Assembly (NCBI GenBank): GCA_965212195.1
Contig: CBDBUW010000015.1
Coordinates: 124,001-188,000 of the forward strand
DNA from: JAJCYK01 sp965212195
Lineage (GTDB): Bacteria > Bacteroidota > Bacteroidia > Cytophagales > Cyclobacteriaceae
Direction: 5' to 3'
DNA length: 64,000 bases
Shown: positions 42,417-49,813 of the stretch, piece after piece
How positions within the stretch are numbered: position 1 is the first letter of the stretch
How the letters are laid out: every line of letters begins with the position of its first letter
Position numbers and translations under genes: made by a program
Notes under the pieces: generated by a model
The model's database searches: none
What the model was told of the DNA's origin: nothing
The model's input: the letters and a program-made list of their open reading frames with translations, nothing else

Positions 42417-44120
42417 TTATCTTTTGTTAGCAGTAGTTAGTTGAGATTTAAACTTCATAATGATACTTATCCGCTTTGCTTCTTGATTTACTATCATTTG
42501 TCCTCCTTGAAGTTCTATCCGTTTCTGAATATGCAAAAAGTCGAAGGTATTTGATCGTACATTGAACTCGTTGATAAAGTTCATTTGACCAAACATTTCG
42601 ATTATTACCTGGAAATTGGACTCATCATCATTTATTTCGATAGAAATATTTTTTAAAGTAGTTGATGCTTTGATTTTCTCAATTATTGCCACAATGGAAC
42701 GGTATAGAGTAATTTCAATCTCTTTATCGATTTCCATATTCTTAACATCGGCATTAAATTCAATGTTGAGATCGGAAGTAATTTTTAAATTGTCAATGTG
42801 TTGATCAATTGATGCAATTAAACCATATTTCATCATTAACCTTGGCATCAAATCCTTAGCAAGGTTCTTGGTATTTTCTAAGCTTTGAAAAATATATCCC
42901 TTAATTAATGATAGGCTTTTCTTTAAGGCATCATCGTCAGTGTTCTTTAGTTTTGATTCAACAGCGTGTATGTGAAAAGATAATCCAGCAAGCATTTGGG
43001 CCAATCCTTCATGAAGGTCTTCCGCAAAATACTCTCTGTCTTGTTCCTGGGAAAAAATGATGGAGTTGATAATTTTTCGTTCAATATTCTTTCTTTGGTT
43101 CATCTCTTTAAAGCTACGGTAGAAAAAGTAAAAAATTCCAATTGACAAAATGATGCAAACAATCAGAATTAGCACAGCCGAATTGGGATATGAGTTTAGA
43201 TAAAACTGAGTAGGTGTACTTAGTATTAACCAATCTCTGTCTACAATCTTAATTTTTTGCTGATAATGTATACCCACAGGAATATCAAACGTAGCATTGT
43301 CAGGTATAGCAGGAGTATCTTCTTCGTATAACCGAGCTAAATGTTGATTGCCTTCCTCTGCGGAGATGTCGTAAACATCTAAATTACAATCCTTATTGAT
43401 TAAATTACTCAAAGCACGGTTTACTAAATCTTCGATTCTGAATACGCCAGTGAATAATCCAATAAGTTTACCTTGCTTTCTATATGGACAGGCGACCAAA
43501 ATACCTTTCTGTGTACCTTTTTCCTGCACCAGGGTAATTCTGGCTGTAGCAGCTAAGTCATCAGACTCTATAGCTTTTTCAAGAGCAGAAAGTCTAGTCC
43601 GGTCAGAAGCAAGATCAAATCCGAGTGCTTTTTCGTTACCTATGAACGGTTCTAAATAAAATACCGGGTAATATACTTCACGCTTACGGACAGGAATCAT
43701 TTTTCCTTCTAATCGTTCAGTTATCCGAAATTGAATTAGCCCATCATTGTGTGCGATTGATTCAAATAAGGTTTTTTCCTCAAATTGCACCTTTGGTATC
43801 CACCCAAAGGCTTGAATGCTGTTGACTCGATTTAATACATTTGAATTGAAGGATCTAAATTGCTCTCGTGATATAGAGTCGGTGACAGAATAAAGCGATT
43901 TAATCGAGACCAATGCTTCGAGATTCAAACTGACCTCTTTCTCAATTGCGGATATAAGTTCTTTTGAAGTCGATTTGAAATCCAGGGCTATTGTTTCCTT
44001 TTCTTTTTGTAACAGGGTAAGATACAACGTAGTTGTGATAATGATTTCAAACACTAGAACAGCTGTCAAAATCAACAACTGTCTTGATGATAAATTAAAA
44101 ATTAGTTTAGAGTTATTCAT
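42417..44120 (-). CDS. CHASE-domain sensor histidine kinase with decayed ATPase domain
   Basis: A 567-residue membrane sensor. One N-terminal helix (LLILTAVLVFEIIITTTLYL), an extracytoplasmic CHASE domain (~40-310, with REQFRSFNSNVL, IQAFGWIPKV, YYPVFYLEPF), a second helix (~320-345), then a HisKA_3-type dimerisation segment with the phosphoacceptor in EDLHEGLAQ. The following HATPase region keeps length and strand pattern, but the N box (expected NNxxKHA) reads IIEKIKAST, the DxG box reads EMFGQM, and the second Gly box is missing. Kinase activity is therefore doubtful; it may act as a ligand-responsive pseudokinase. No response regulator is adjacent. Confidence 0.8.
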   Translation of the reverse strand: MNNSKLIFNLSSRQLLILTAVLVFEIIITTTLYLTLLQKEKETIALDFKSTSKELISAIEKEVSLNLEALVSIKSLYSVTDSISREQFRSFNSNVLNRVNSIQAFGWIPKVQFEEKTLFESIAHNDGLIQFRITERLEGKMIPVRKREVYYPVFYLEPFIGNEKALGFDLASDRTRLSALEKAIESDDLAATARITLVQEKGTQKGILVACPYRKQGKLIGLFTGVFRIEDLVNRALSNLINKDCNLDVYDISAEEGNQHLARLYEEDTPAIPDNATFDIPVGIHYQQKIKIVDRDWLILSTPTQFYLNSYPNSAVLILIVCIILSIGIFYFFYRSFKEMNQRKNIERKIINSIIFSQEQDREYFAEDLHEGLAQMLAGLSFHIHAVESKLKNTDDDALKKSLSLIKGYIFQSLENTKNLAKDLMPRLMMKYGLIASIDQHIDNLKITSDLNIEFNADVKNMEIDKEIEITLYRSIVAIIEKIKASTTLKNISIEINDDESNFQVIIEMFGQMNFINEFNVRSNTFDFLHIQKRIELQGGQMIVNQEAKRISIIMKFKSQLTTANKR

Positions 44121-44225
44121 GTTGCCATTTGACTGATTTCTTTAGTTATCCCCAATCAGTCGCTCGGTTATGCCGAGTGACGAATATAGAGACCTGCGGA
44201 GGCTGTCATTAATTCTACAGAAACA

Positions 44226-44318
44226 GACCTTAACAATATGATTCATTTGACGCCAAACAAATGTCCGCTTGGGGTCGTAAAAACACTTGCTTTTTAGCTC
44301 AGTTCATTATTAGCTGCC
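44226..44318 (-). repeat. Palindromic site d (attC-like candidate)
   Basis: It contains ATGTCCGCTTGGGGTCG (44261-44277). On the minus strand the right edge reads AGCTAATAATGAACTG (44302-44317), like CCAACAATGAACTGG of site c, and the left edge reads GTTAAGGTC (44226-44234). The rest of the gap 44121-44225 holds only a small hairpin, CTCGG-TTATG-CCGAG inside GTC/GAC (44159-44181). Between 44319 and 44501 I see nothing certain. Confidence 0.45.
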
Positions 44319-44501
44319 AGTGGAGCCGTCCTGCAGTGACATACTACAGATAAGACAAATAACTTGTCCTGTACTAAGTTCGATATTGGTTGATGACGAA
44401 AGTAGATATAACCTTCAAGCACAGATTCAAGTGTAAGTGTCAATGAGTCTGATTCGATGAGACACAACCGTTTTGGGTCTTTTAAACATAAGAACTTTCA
44501 A

Positions 44502-44597
44502 TTATTGGTTTAATTTAAGTTGGTTCGATTTCCCACAAGAAATGAATAATGCCATAGAACAGAAGAGTCCAGCTAGATTTGCAAAACATTTTATCAT
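44502..44597 (-). pseudogene. Truncated lipoprotein gene (N-terminal stub)
   Basis: Minus-strand ATG at 44597 opens 31 codons: MIKCFANLAGLFCSMALF, lipobox ISC, GKSNQLKLNQ, TAA at 44502. This is a standard lipoprotein signal peptide with almost no mature protein, so a frame-disrupted or decapitated gene is more likely than a functional peptide. Downstream, another frame reads SLTLTLESVLEGYIYFRHQ up to site d, which could be the shifted continuation. Confidence 0.45.
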
Positions 44598-44693
44598 CAC
44601 ACCCGATTTATGGCTAATAAAGTTTCTACATGCGGCGGTATGGCCTCACATGATACACTTAAACTGCAAATAAAGTGGCATAAATGAAAATAT

Positions 44694-44727
44694 GACCGGC
44701 TCCTTTGGGTCGCAAGCAGACTTTAAT
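44694..44727 (-). repeat. Palindromic repeat copy e (decayed)
   Basis: ACCGGCTCCTTTGGGTCG (44695-44712) followed by CAAGCAGAC matches the repeat core with several changes. A weak boundary-like AGTTCAATTGACAC is found at 44755-44768. It lies downstream (3') of the VPS10-like gene. Confidence 0.4.
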
Positions 44728-44779
44728 CAATCCACGTTTTTTGCCAATTGATCAAAGTTCAATTGACACTGTCCACCCC

Positions 44780-44847
44780 CATCAGTGTCGCCTCAAAGGG
44801 ACGCTGATGAAGGTAAACCTCAGTGTCCTCTTCGAGTGACACTGAGG
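44780..44847. repeat. Twin hairpins with a shared CAGTGTC core
   Basis: Stem 1 is CATCAGTGTC (44780-44789) with GACGCTGATG (44800-44809), one mismatch. Stem 2 is CCTCAGTGTC (44818-44827) with GACACTGAGG (44838-44847), perfect 10 bp. Each has a 10-nt loop, and the two are 8 bp apart. No T tract follows on the minus strand, so they are poor terminators; they might be processing or mobile-site structures behind the VPS10-like gene. Confidence 0.6.
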
Positions 44848-44934
44848 GGGAGAAGAAGATTGCCAGCATAGGATATTCTAAGTAGGAATATGAACCTATA
44901 GCTCTTAAAAATAAGGCTCTTTAGTTAAAATCAA

Positions 44935-47900
44935 TTATTCGGTAATTTCATTTAATCCTTTGGCTTTTAAGGTGCTGTTAATGGAGCTCAACTCATTTTT
45001 AAGCAACTGATTCATTTTATTCAGATGCCCGGATAATTCTTTACTCAATTCATCAAACACCACGTAAGCAGCATCGGTGGGCTTCGCTTGTCCAGTTTCA
45101 ATGCTTCGTCTTAAAGATGATAATCGGTTATTCAGTTTAATGGGGAAATTCAAAGGATCCTGATTACTTTGATTTTTTACTTGATATAGATCTTCTTCTA
45201 TTACTTTCATTTTTTCCAGTATATCGTTCAACGATTGTATCAATTGATCGTCCTCGTTTGATTTTAGCAATTCATTGACCTGTTTGCGTATTGATCGGAT
45301 TTGGATGACAGTTTCATTTGCCATGGATGTCTTGTTTCGGATTTTTAATGCGAGTTCAAACTGCGCTATCAAATCCTCTTCAGTTACTCCTCGTAAATTG
45401 GGATTCATTTCGATATGAATGGGTTGAGTACTTATCTTATCACCAAGTTTTACCCTGACCTGGTATTCTCCAATTGGGGCATACGGGCCAAGGTCTGGTC
45501 GAGCACTCCAAACGATCATTCCTTCAAATGAGCTAGCTCCTTGATATCTCAAATCCCAGGTAAATGTATTGAGTCCTTTTGCTGTCGTAGGTACAGTACT
45601 ACCCGCTTTCCGCCAAAATGAAATGTTGGGATCCGGCTTATATTCCGTTTCAGTGCCGGTGAAGGTATTGATTACTTCGCCATTCTTATCCAGTATCTCC
45701 ACAGTGACGCTATCCGCCTCATTTTTTAGGTAATACTGGATGTTGGCGTTATAAGCTCCTCGAATAGCATTTGCCGGCTGAAACAAAATTAATTCCTGAT
45801 CTGTGTTAAGCGTTTTCGCTTGTCTTAACGGCTCAATATCGTCCAATATCCAGAAACTCCTCCCATGAGTTCCCAATACAATATCATTGTTTCGCAAGAC
45901 TAGGTCCCGGATTGGTGTATCGGGAAGATTGAGTTGTAATGATTGCCACGAACCTCCATCATCAAATGAAATATAGACCCCATGTTCGGTTCCCAGGTAG
46001 AGCAACCCGGGCATCTTCAAATCTTCTCTGATTGATCGTGCAAAATGCCCCTCCTTAATGCCATTGACTATTCTGGTCCAGGACTGTCCATAGTTTGTGG
46101 TTTTAAAAACATAGGGCGAACGATCGTCCACCTGGTAGCGATTGGCTGCCAGGTAAAGTGTTCCAGGACTAAATTTACTTTCTTCAATAATACTGACTCG
46201 TGAAAACTTGGGGAGTTCTTTGGGGGTGATATCTGTCCATTTTTTACCTCCATTCTTGGTAATATGAACTTTACCATCATCTGATCCCGCCCAAATTACA
46301 TTGACATCATGATTTGATGGAGCTAATGCAAAAACTGTCGCATAAATTTCAGGGCCGTTCATATCATTGGTTATGATGCCACCAGTAGGGCCCAGCGTTT
46401 CAGGATCAGCATAAGTCAAATCAGGACTGATTTTTTCCCATGTCTGGCCGTCGTTAGTGGTCTTCCAAACATGCTGGGAGCAAGTATACATAATCGCATT
46501 ATCTATAGGAGAAAACATAATCGGAAAGGTCCATTGCCATCTTTCTGGCAAGGCACTGGCTGGTTCACCTGAAAAAAACCTAGGGTAAACCTGAATATCT
46601 CTGGTTTGGCCAGTTTTTCGGTTGTATCGGGTTAGCAATGCACCCTGGCTTCCCGCATAAAAAACATCCGGATCTGTAGGACTTTGGGTAATCCACCCAC
46701 TTTCTCCACCACCAACAGGGTAAAACCAACCATGATTAGGACCCCACGCCTGCATATGTCCCCAGCCATCGCTGGGTATAGCTACGGTGGTATTGTCTTG
46801 TTGTGCACCAGCAACATGATAGGGAACATCACTGGTGGTCATCACATGATATAATTGAGAAGTAGGATAGTCTTCTTCAGTCCAGCTTTTGCCTCCATTG
46901 ACACTTACTATGCCGCCGCCATCATTTGAACTGATCATACGCATGGGGTCATTGGGGTCTATCCATAAATCGTGATTGTCCCCATGAGCTACCTTGATTT
47001 CCGTATCAAAGGTTTTACCGCCATCAGTCGATTTCCAGAATTGCACATTCAGACCATAGACGGTTTCACGATCAAAAGGATCAGCATAAATTCTTGAGTA
47101 ATAAAACGCTCGCTGACGGAGTTTTCGTTCGCTGTTTACTCTTTCCCAGGTCCATCCTGCATCATCGGACCGAAAAATGCCCCCTTCGTTGGCTTCTATA
47201 ACTGCCCAAACTCTGTTGGGATCAGCAGGTGAAACGGTAACTCCAATTTTTCCTAAAGGCCCTTCAGGCATTCCAGGGTTTGTAGTTAGATCAATCCAGG
47301 TATCTCCACCATCAAGCGACTTGAACAGTTTGCAATGGGGACCACCACCCCACATTTTCCATGCTTTTCGATACACTTGCCAGGTGGAAGCATAGAGCAC
47401 TTGGGGATTCGTCCTGTCAATGATTAAGTCTGCAGCACCCGCTTTATTGCTTACAAAAAGGACTTTTTTCCAGGTATTCCCGCCATCAATTGATTTAAAT
47501 ACACCACGTTCATCATTATCTCCATAGGGATGTCCCAGGGCTGCCACATAAACAATATTTGGATTTGTAGGGTGCACTCGTATCCTGGAAATGGCCTGTG
47601 TCTCTTTCAATCCCAAATGACGCCAGGTCTTACCCCCATCGATGGACTTATAAACCCCGTCACCTTGGGTTATGCTTCCCCTTAATTGGGTTTCTCCGCC
47701 ACCTATGTACACAATATCAGGGTTGGTTTCTGCCACGGCTACAGCTCCAATACTGGAAGAAGAGATCTGTCCATCTGTGACCGGAAACCACTCACTACCA
47801 CCATCTACGGTTTTCCATAATCCACCACCAGTAGCACCGAAATAATATTCATTCGGTCTGCCCGGGCTTCCTGAGCAACCCAATGACCTTCCACCTCGGT

Positions 47901-48045
47901 TCGGGCCGATGTTTCGCCATTGGTAATTCTCATAAAATGTAGGATCAACGGAAGAGGAGCTCTGAGCCCATACTTCCCCGGTATAGCTGAACAGAAATAT
48001 GACCAGAAATAATATAATATTGCGATAAGTGATTAGAGATTCCAT
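44935..48045 (-). CDS. VPS10/sortilin-like BNR-repeat exported protein
   Basis: A 1036-residue exported protein with signal peptide (LFSYTGEVWAQ). Most of it is a beta-propeller built from Asp-box repeats, many variants of SxDGGxTW (GGGLWKTVDGGSEW, YKSIDGGKTWRHLG, FKSLDGGDTW, STDGGKTF, VNGGKSW, TTNDGQTWEK, TKNGGKKW, TTNYGQSW). A C-terminal beta domain (TFTWDLRYQGASS) and a helical tail follow. The family is common in marine Bacteroidota, often labelled glycosyl hydrolase, but no catalytic residues can be assigned. It is the longest gene of the island, in the same orientation as the rest, and sits between palindromes f and e. Confidence 0.9.
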   Translation of the reverse strand: MESLITYRNIILFLVIFLFSYTGEVWAQSSSSVDPTFYENYQWRNIGPNRGGRSLGCSGSPGRPNEYYFGATGGGLWKTVDGGSEWFPVTDGQISSSSIGAVAVAETNPDIVYIGGGETQLRGSITQGDGVYKSIDGGKTWRHLGLKETQAISRIRVHPTNPNIVYVAALGHPYGDNDERGVFKSIDGGNTWKKVLFVSNKAGAADLIIDRTNPQVLYASTWQVYRKAWKMWGGGPHCKLFKSLDGGDTWIDLTTNPGMPEGPLGKIGVTVSPADPNRVWAVIEANEGGIFRSDDAGWTWERVNSERKLRQRAFYYSRIYADPFDRETVYGLNVQFWKSTDGGKTFDTEIKVAHGDNHDLWIDPNDPMRMISSNDGGGIVSVNGGKSWTEEDYPTSQLYHVMTTSDVPYHVAGAQQDNTTVAIPSDGWGHMQAWGPNHGWFYPVGGGESGWITQSPTDPDVFYAGSQGALLTRYNRKTGQTRDIQVYPRFFSGEPASALPERWQWTFPIMFSPIDNAIMYTCSQHVWKTTNDGQTWEKISPDLTYADPETLGPTGGIITNDMNGPEIYATVFALAPSNHDVNVIWAGSDDGKVHITKNGGKKWTDITPKELPKFSRVSIIEESKFSPGTLYLAANRYQVDDRSPYVFKTTNYGQSWTRIVNGIKEGHFARSIREDLKMPGLLYLGTEHGVYISFDDGGSWQSLQLNLPDTPIRDLVLRNNDIVLGTHGRSFWILDDIEPLRQAKTLNTDQELILFQPANAIRGAYNANIQYYLKNEADSVTVEILDKNGEVINTFTGTETEYKPDPNISFWRKAGSTVPTTAKGLNTFTWDLRYQGASSFEGMIVWSARPDLGPYAPIGEYQVRVKLGDKISTQPIHIEMNPNLRGVTEEDLIAQFELALKIRNKTSMANETVIQIRSIRKQVNELLKSNEDDQLIQSLNDILEKMKVIEEDLYQVKNQSNQDPLNFPIKLNNRLSSLRRSIETGQAKPTDAAYVVFDELSKELSGHLNKMNQLLKNELSSINSTLKAKGLNEITE

Positions 48046-48257
48046 TTGACCAAATGTGATTTATTTAAACATTGAGTTCCGCATTCATAGTAATGTAGCA
48101 GAATATATTTATTTCAGTAGCATGATAATTTATGAATATAAATTAAAGGTTGGGTAAGGGTAATTTCTGTATTTCGAGGAAGCAGGGTTTACCATTTACA
48201 GTCGATGGCACACGGTGGACTAAAATCGGGTGGGTTTCCCAGGCAGTAACAGTTTTC

Positions 48258-48363
48258 AACGTCTGCTTTCGGCCAAAAGCGGACTTTCAAAGGTGGTAAC
48301 ATCTTGCTTGTCCTAGCGGTTAGTATAAAGGGCGTTTTAATGCCTTTATACATTGTTATGAGC
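48258..48363 (-). repeat. Palindromic site f with a 9-bp hairpin at the gene stop (attC-like)
   Basis: Left: GTCTGCTTTCGGCCAAAAGCGGAC (48261-48284), with R'-like GACGTTGAAAA on the minus strand. Right: perfect stem GTATAAAGG (48323-48331) with CCTTTATAC (48343-48351), loop GCGTTTTAATG, then ATTGTTATGAGC. The stop codon TAA of the serine hydrolase (48356-48358) lies inside this R''-like box (TCATAACAATG on the minus strand), a known habit of integron cassettes. The rest of 48046-48257 shows nothing clear. Confidence 0.5.
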
Positions 48364-49393
48364 TTTTTTGCCTTTTCAGAATTTTTACAATTCTATTATT
48401 TATGATTTCTGACAAGTTCCAATTGTACAGTTTAGGATCAGTTGTACTGTAGAACTCAATAACCACAGCATCAAGGTCTTTGTGATATTTTGCAAAGCTT
48501 TGGTATCCTGGAACCCAACCTGCATGTTCATACTTATAAATGGAGGCATAGATTTCCTGTTCTCCTTCATCAAACAATGACCCATCGTTTAAAGCCCTCA
48601 AGAATGTACCTACATCCTCTGCTGAAGCCAGCATTCCATGCTCGTCAGTCTTTAAATCGTGGGGATGTCCGATATGATAACCACTCATCACGTCGTCTAT
48701 ATTCACTTCAATAAGTGAACTAAAAGTATTGTTCAGCTCTAATGGCATTAATATTTCTTCCCGAATGAATTGGAAGTTCTCATAACCCAGGGTGTTATCC
48801 ATGATTTTATTGAGTAACAAGTAATTCGTATTACAATATTCATAGTCTTCACCGGGTTCAAAGTTAGCCGGCATGTCCAAAATCAATTCAAGACTTTCTT
48901 CATATGTCTCTGTGGGAGCTGCCCAAAAATTTGGAGTGTCCGTAAAATTGGGAATGCCGCTTCTATGCTGTATCATCAACTTCAAGGTAATTTTCTCAGC
49001 GTTTTCAATTCTTCCTACAAGATCCGGTAAATAATCAGCGATTGTTTTATCCAAAGACAAACGTCCATCTTTTACCAATTTGGTGAGAGCAACGGCATCA
49101 TATAGCTTGCTGATACTGGCAATCTTGAATAGTGCTTTCGGGTCAGCAGGTATTTTATTTTCTCGGTCATGCCATCCAGCTGCATAAGATGCTGGTGGTT
49201 TGCCAGACTCTTTCACATAAACAATCATTCCGTCAAATCCATGGCCAATGGCTTCATCTACCTGTTCCTGAATCGTATCCGGTAGCGGAAGTAGCCATGC
49301 TTTTACCAATAACCATGGTACAAAGAACAAGGAGGATATAGATACAACTATAAACACTATCCTCAGAATTCGTTTTGTTTTTTTTTTGGTCAT
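48356..49393 (-). CDS. serine hydrolase, beta-lactamase class C-like
   Basis: A 345-residue membrane-anchored or exported penicillin-binding-fold hydrolase. N-terminal helix (RIVFIVVSISSLFFVPWLL), nucleophile motif SISK in FKIASISKLYDAVA, the second motif YCN in YEYCNTNYLL, and a C-terminal HAGWVPGYQS stretch in place of KTG. Such enzymes are D,D-peptidases or esterases rather than resistance enzymes. Its stop codon is embedded in palindromic site f. Same orientation as all island genes. Confidence 0.87.
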   Translation of the reverse strand: MTKKKTKRILRIVFIVVSISSLFFVPWLLVKAWLLPLPDTIQEQVDEAIGHGFDGMIVYVKESGKPPASYAAGWHDRENKIPADPKALFKIASISKLYDAVALTKLVKDGRLSLDKTIADYLPDLVGRIENAEKITLKLMIQHRSGIPNFTDTPNFWAAPTETYEESLELILDMPANFEPGEDYEYCNTNYLLLNKIMDNTLGYENFQFIREEILMPLELNNTFSSLIEVNIDDVMSGYHIGHPHDLKTDEHGMLASAEDVGTFLRALNDGSLFDEGEQEIYASIYKYEHAGWVPGYQSFAKYHKDLDAVVIEFYSTTDPKLYNWNLSEIINNRIVKILKRQKSS

Positions 49394-49514
49394 AATACTT
49401 CAGGACAGTAAATTTTTTAGTTGCTCATAGCTTGTTAATATACGGAACAAATGTCCTTTTAGCGTTTCTAAGTTTGAAATAAACCGGAATAAACCAAATA
49501 TATCGAAGGCACTA

Positions 49515-49545
49515 CTAACGTCCGCTTTGGGTCTAAAGCAGACAT
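49515..49545 (-). repeat. Palindromic repeat copy g
   Basis: AACGTCCGCTTTGGGTCTAAAGCAGACAT (49517-49545) is a clean copy of the island repeat; the minus strand reads GCGGACGTTAGTAG at its end, a good GTTRRRY-type core. No AACAATG boundary is seen on its other side; the tRNA remnant follows instead. Confidence 0.5.
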
Positions 49546-49630
49546 CTAGCGATTGCAAGATTAGTACATGAAAAAAGGGGCGAGGAATAGAAGGAACAAC
49601 TGTCGAGCTTCCACACTCGAGCTGTTTTTG

Positions 49631-49699
49631 TAGACCCGGCAAGAATCCCCGATAGACAACGGGACAGGCTTCGTTTCGATCCATTGAACTACAGGGCCT
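49631..49699 (-). pseudogene. Decayed copy of tRNA-Arg with flanks
   Basis: TAGACCCGGCAAGAATC (49631-49647) and ATCCATTGAACTACAGGGCCT (49679-49699) match the 3' and 5' parts of the intact tRNA-Arg at 51517-51588 in the same orientation. The anticodon arm is replaced by a sequence containing GGGACAGGCTTC. Flanks match too (CACTCGAGCTGTTTT on the left; CTATCCCAAAAA on the right), so a segment of about 120 bp was duplicated. The remaining part of 49394-49813 shows nothing else. Confidence 0.65.
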
Positions 49700-49813
49700 A
49701 TCCCAAAAAGGATTATTAAAACTAAACTTTTGCTAATATTTTATCATGTATAACCCTATGGAGGTTATTAGCAATACGCTTCTATTGGAAAAACTAGTCT
49801 TATTTAATAATTA

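Noticed and set aside
44473..44673. Plus-strand 66-codon ORF (starts TTG, contains NYWFNLSWFDFPQEMNN)
   Set aside because: It is antisense to a much better minus-strand lipoprotein signal peptide and against the orientation of all island genes.
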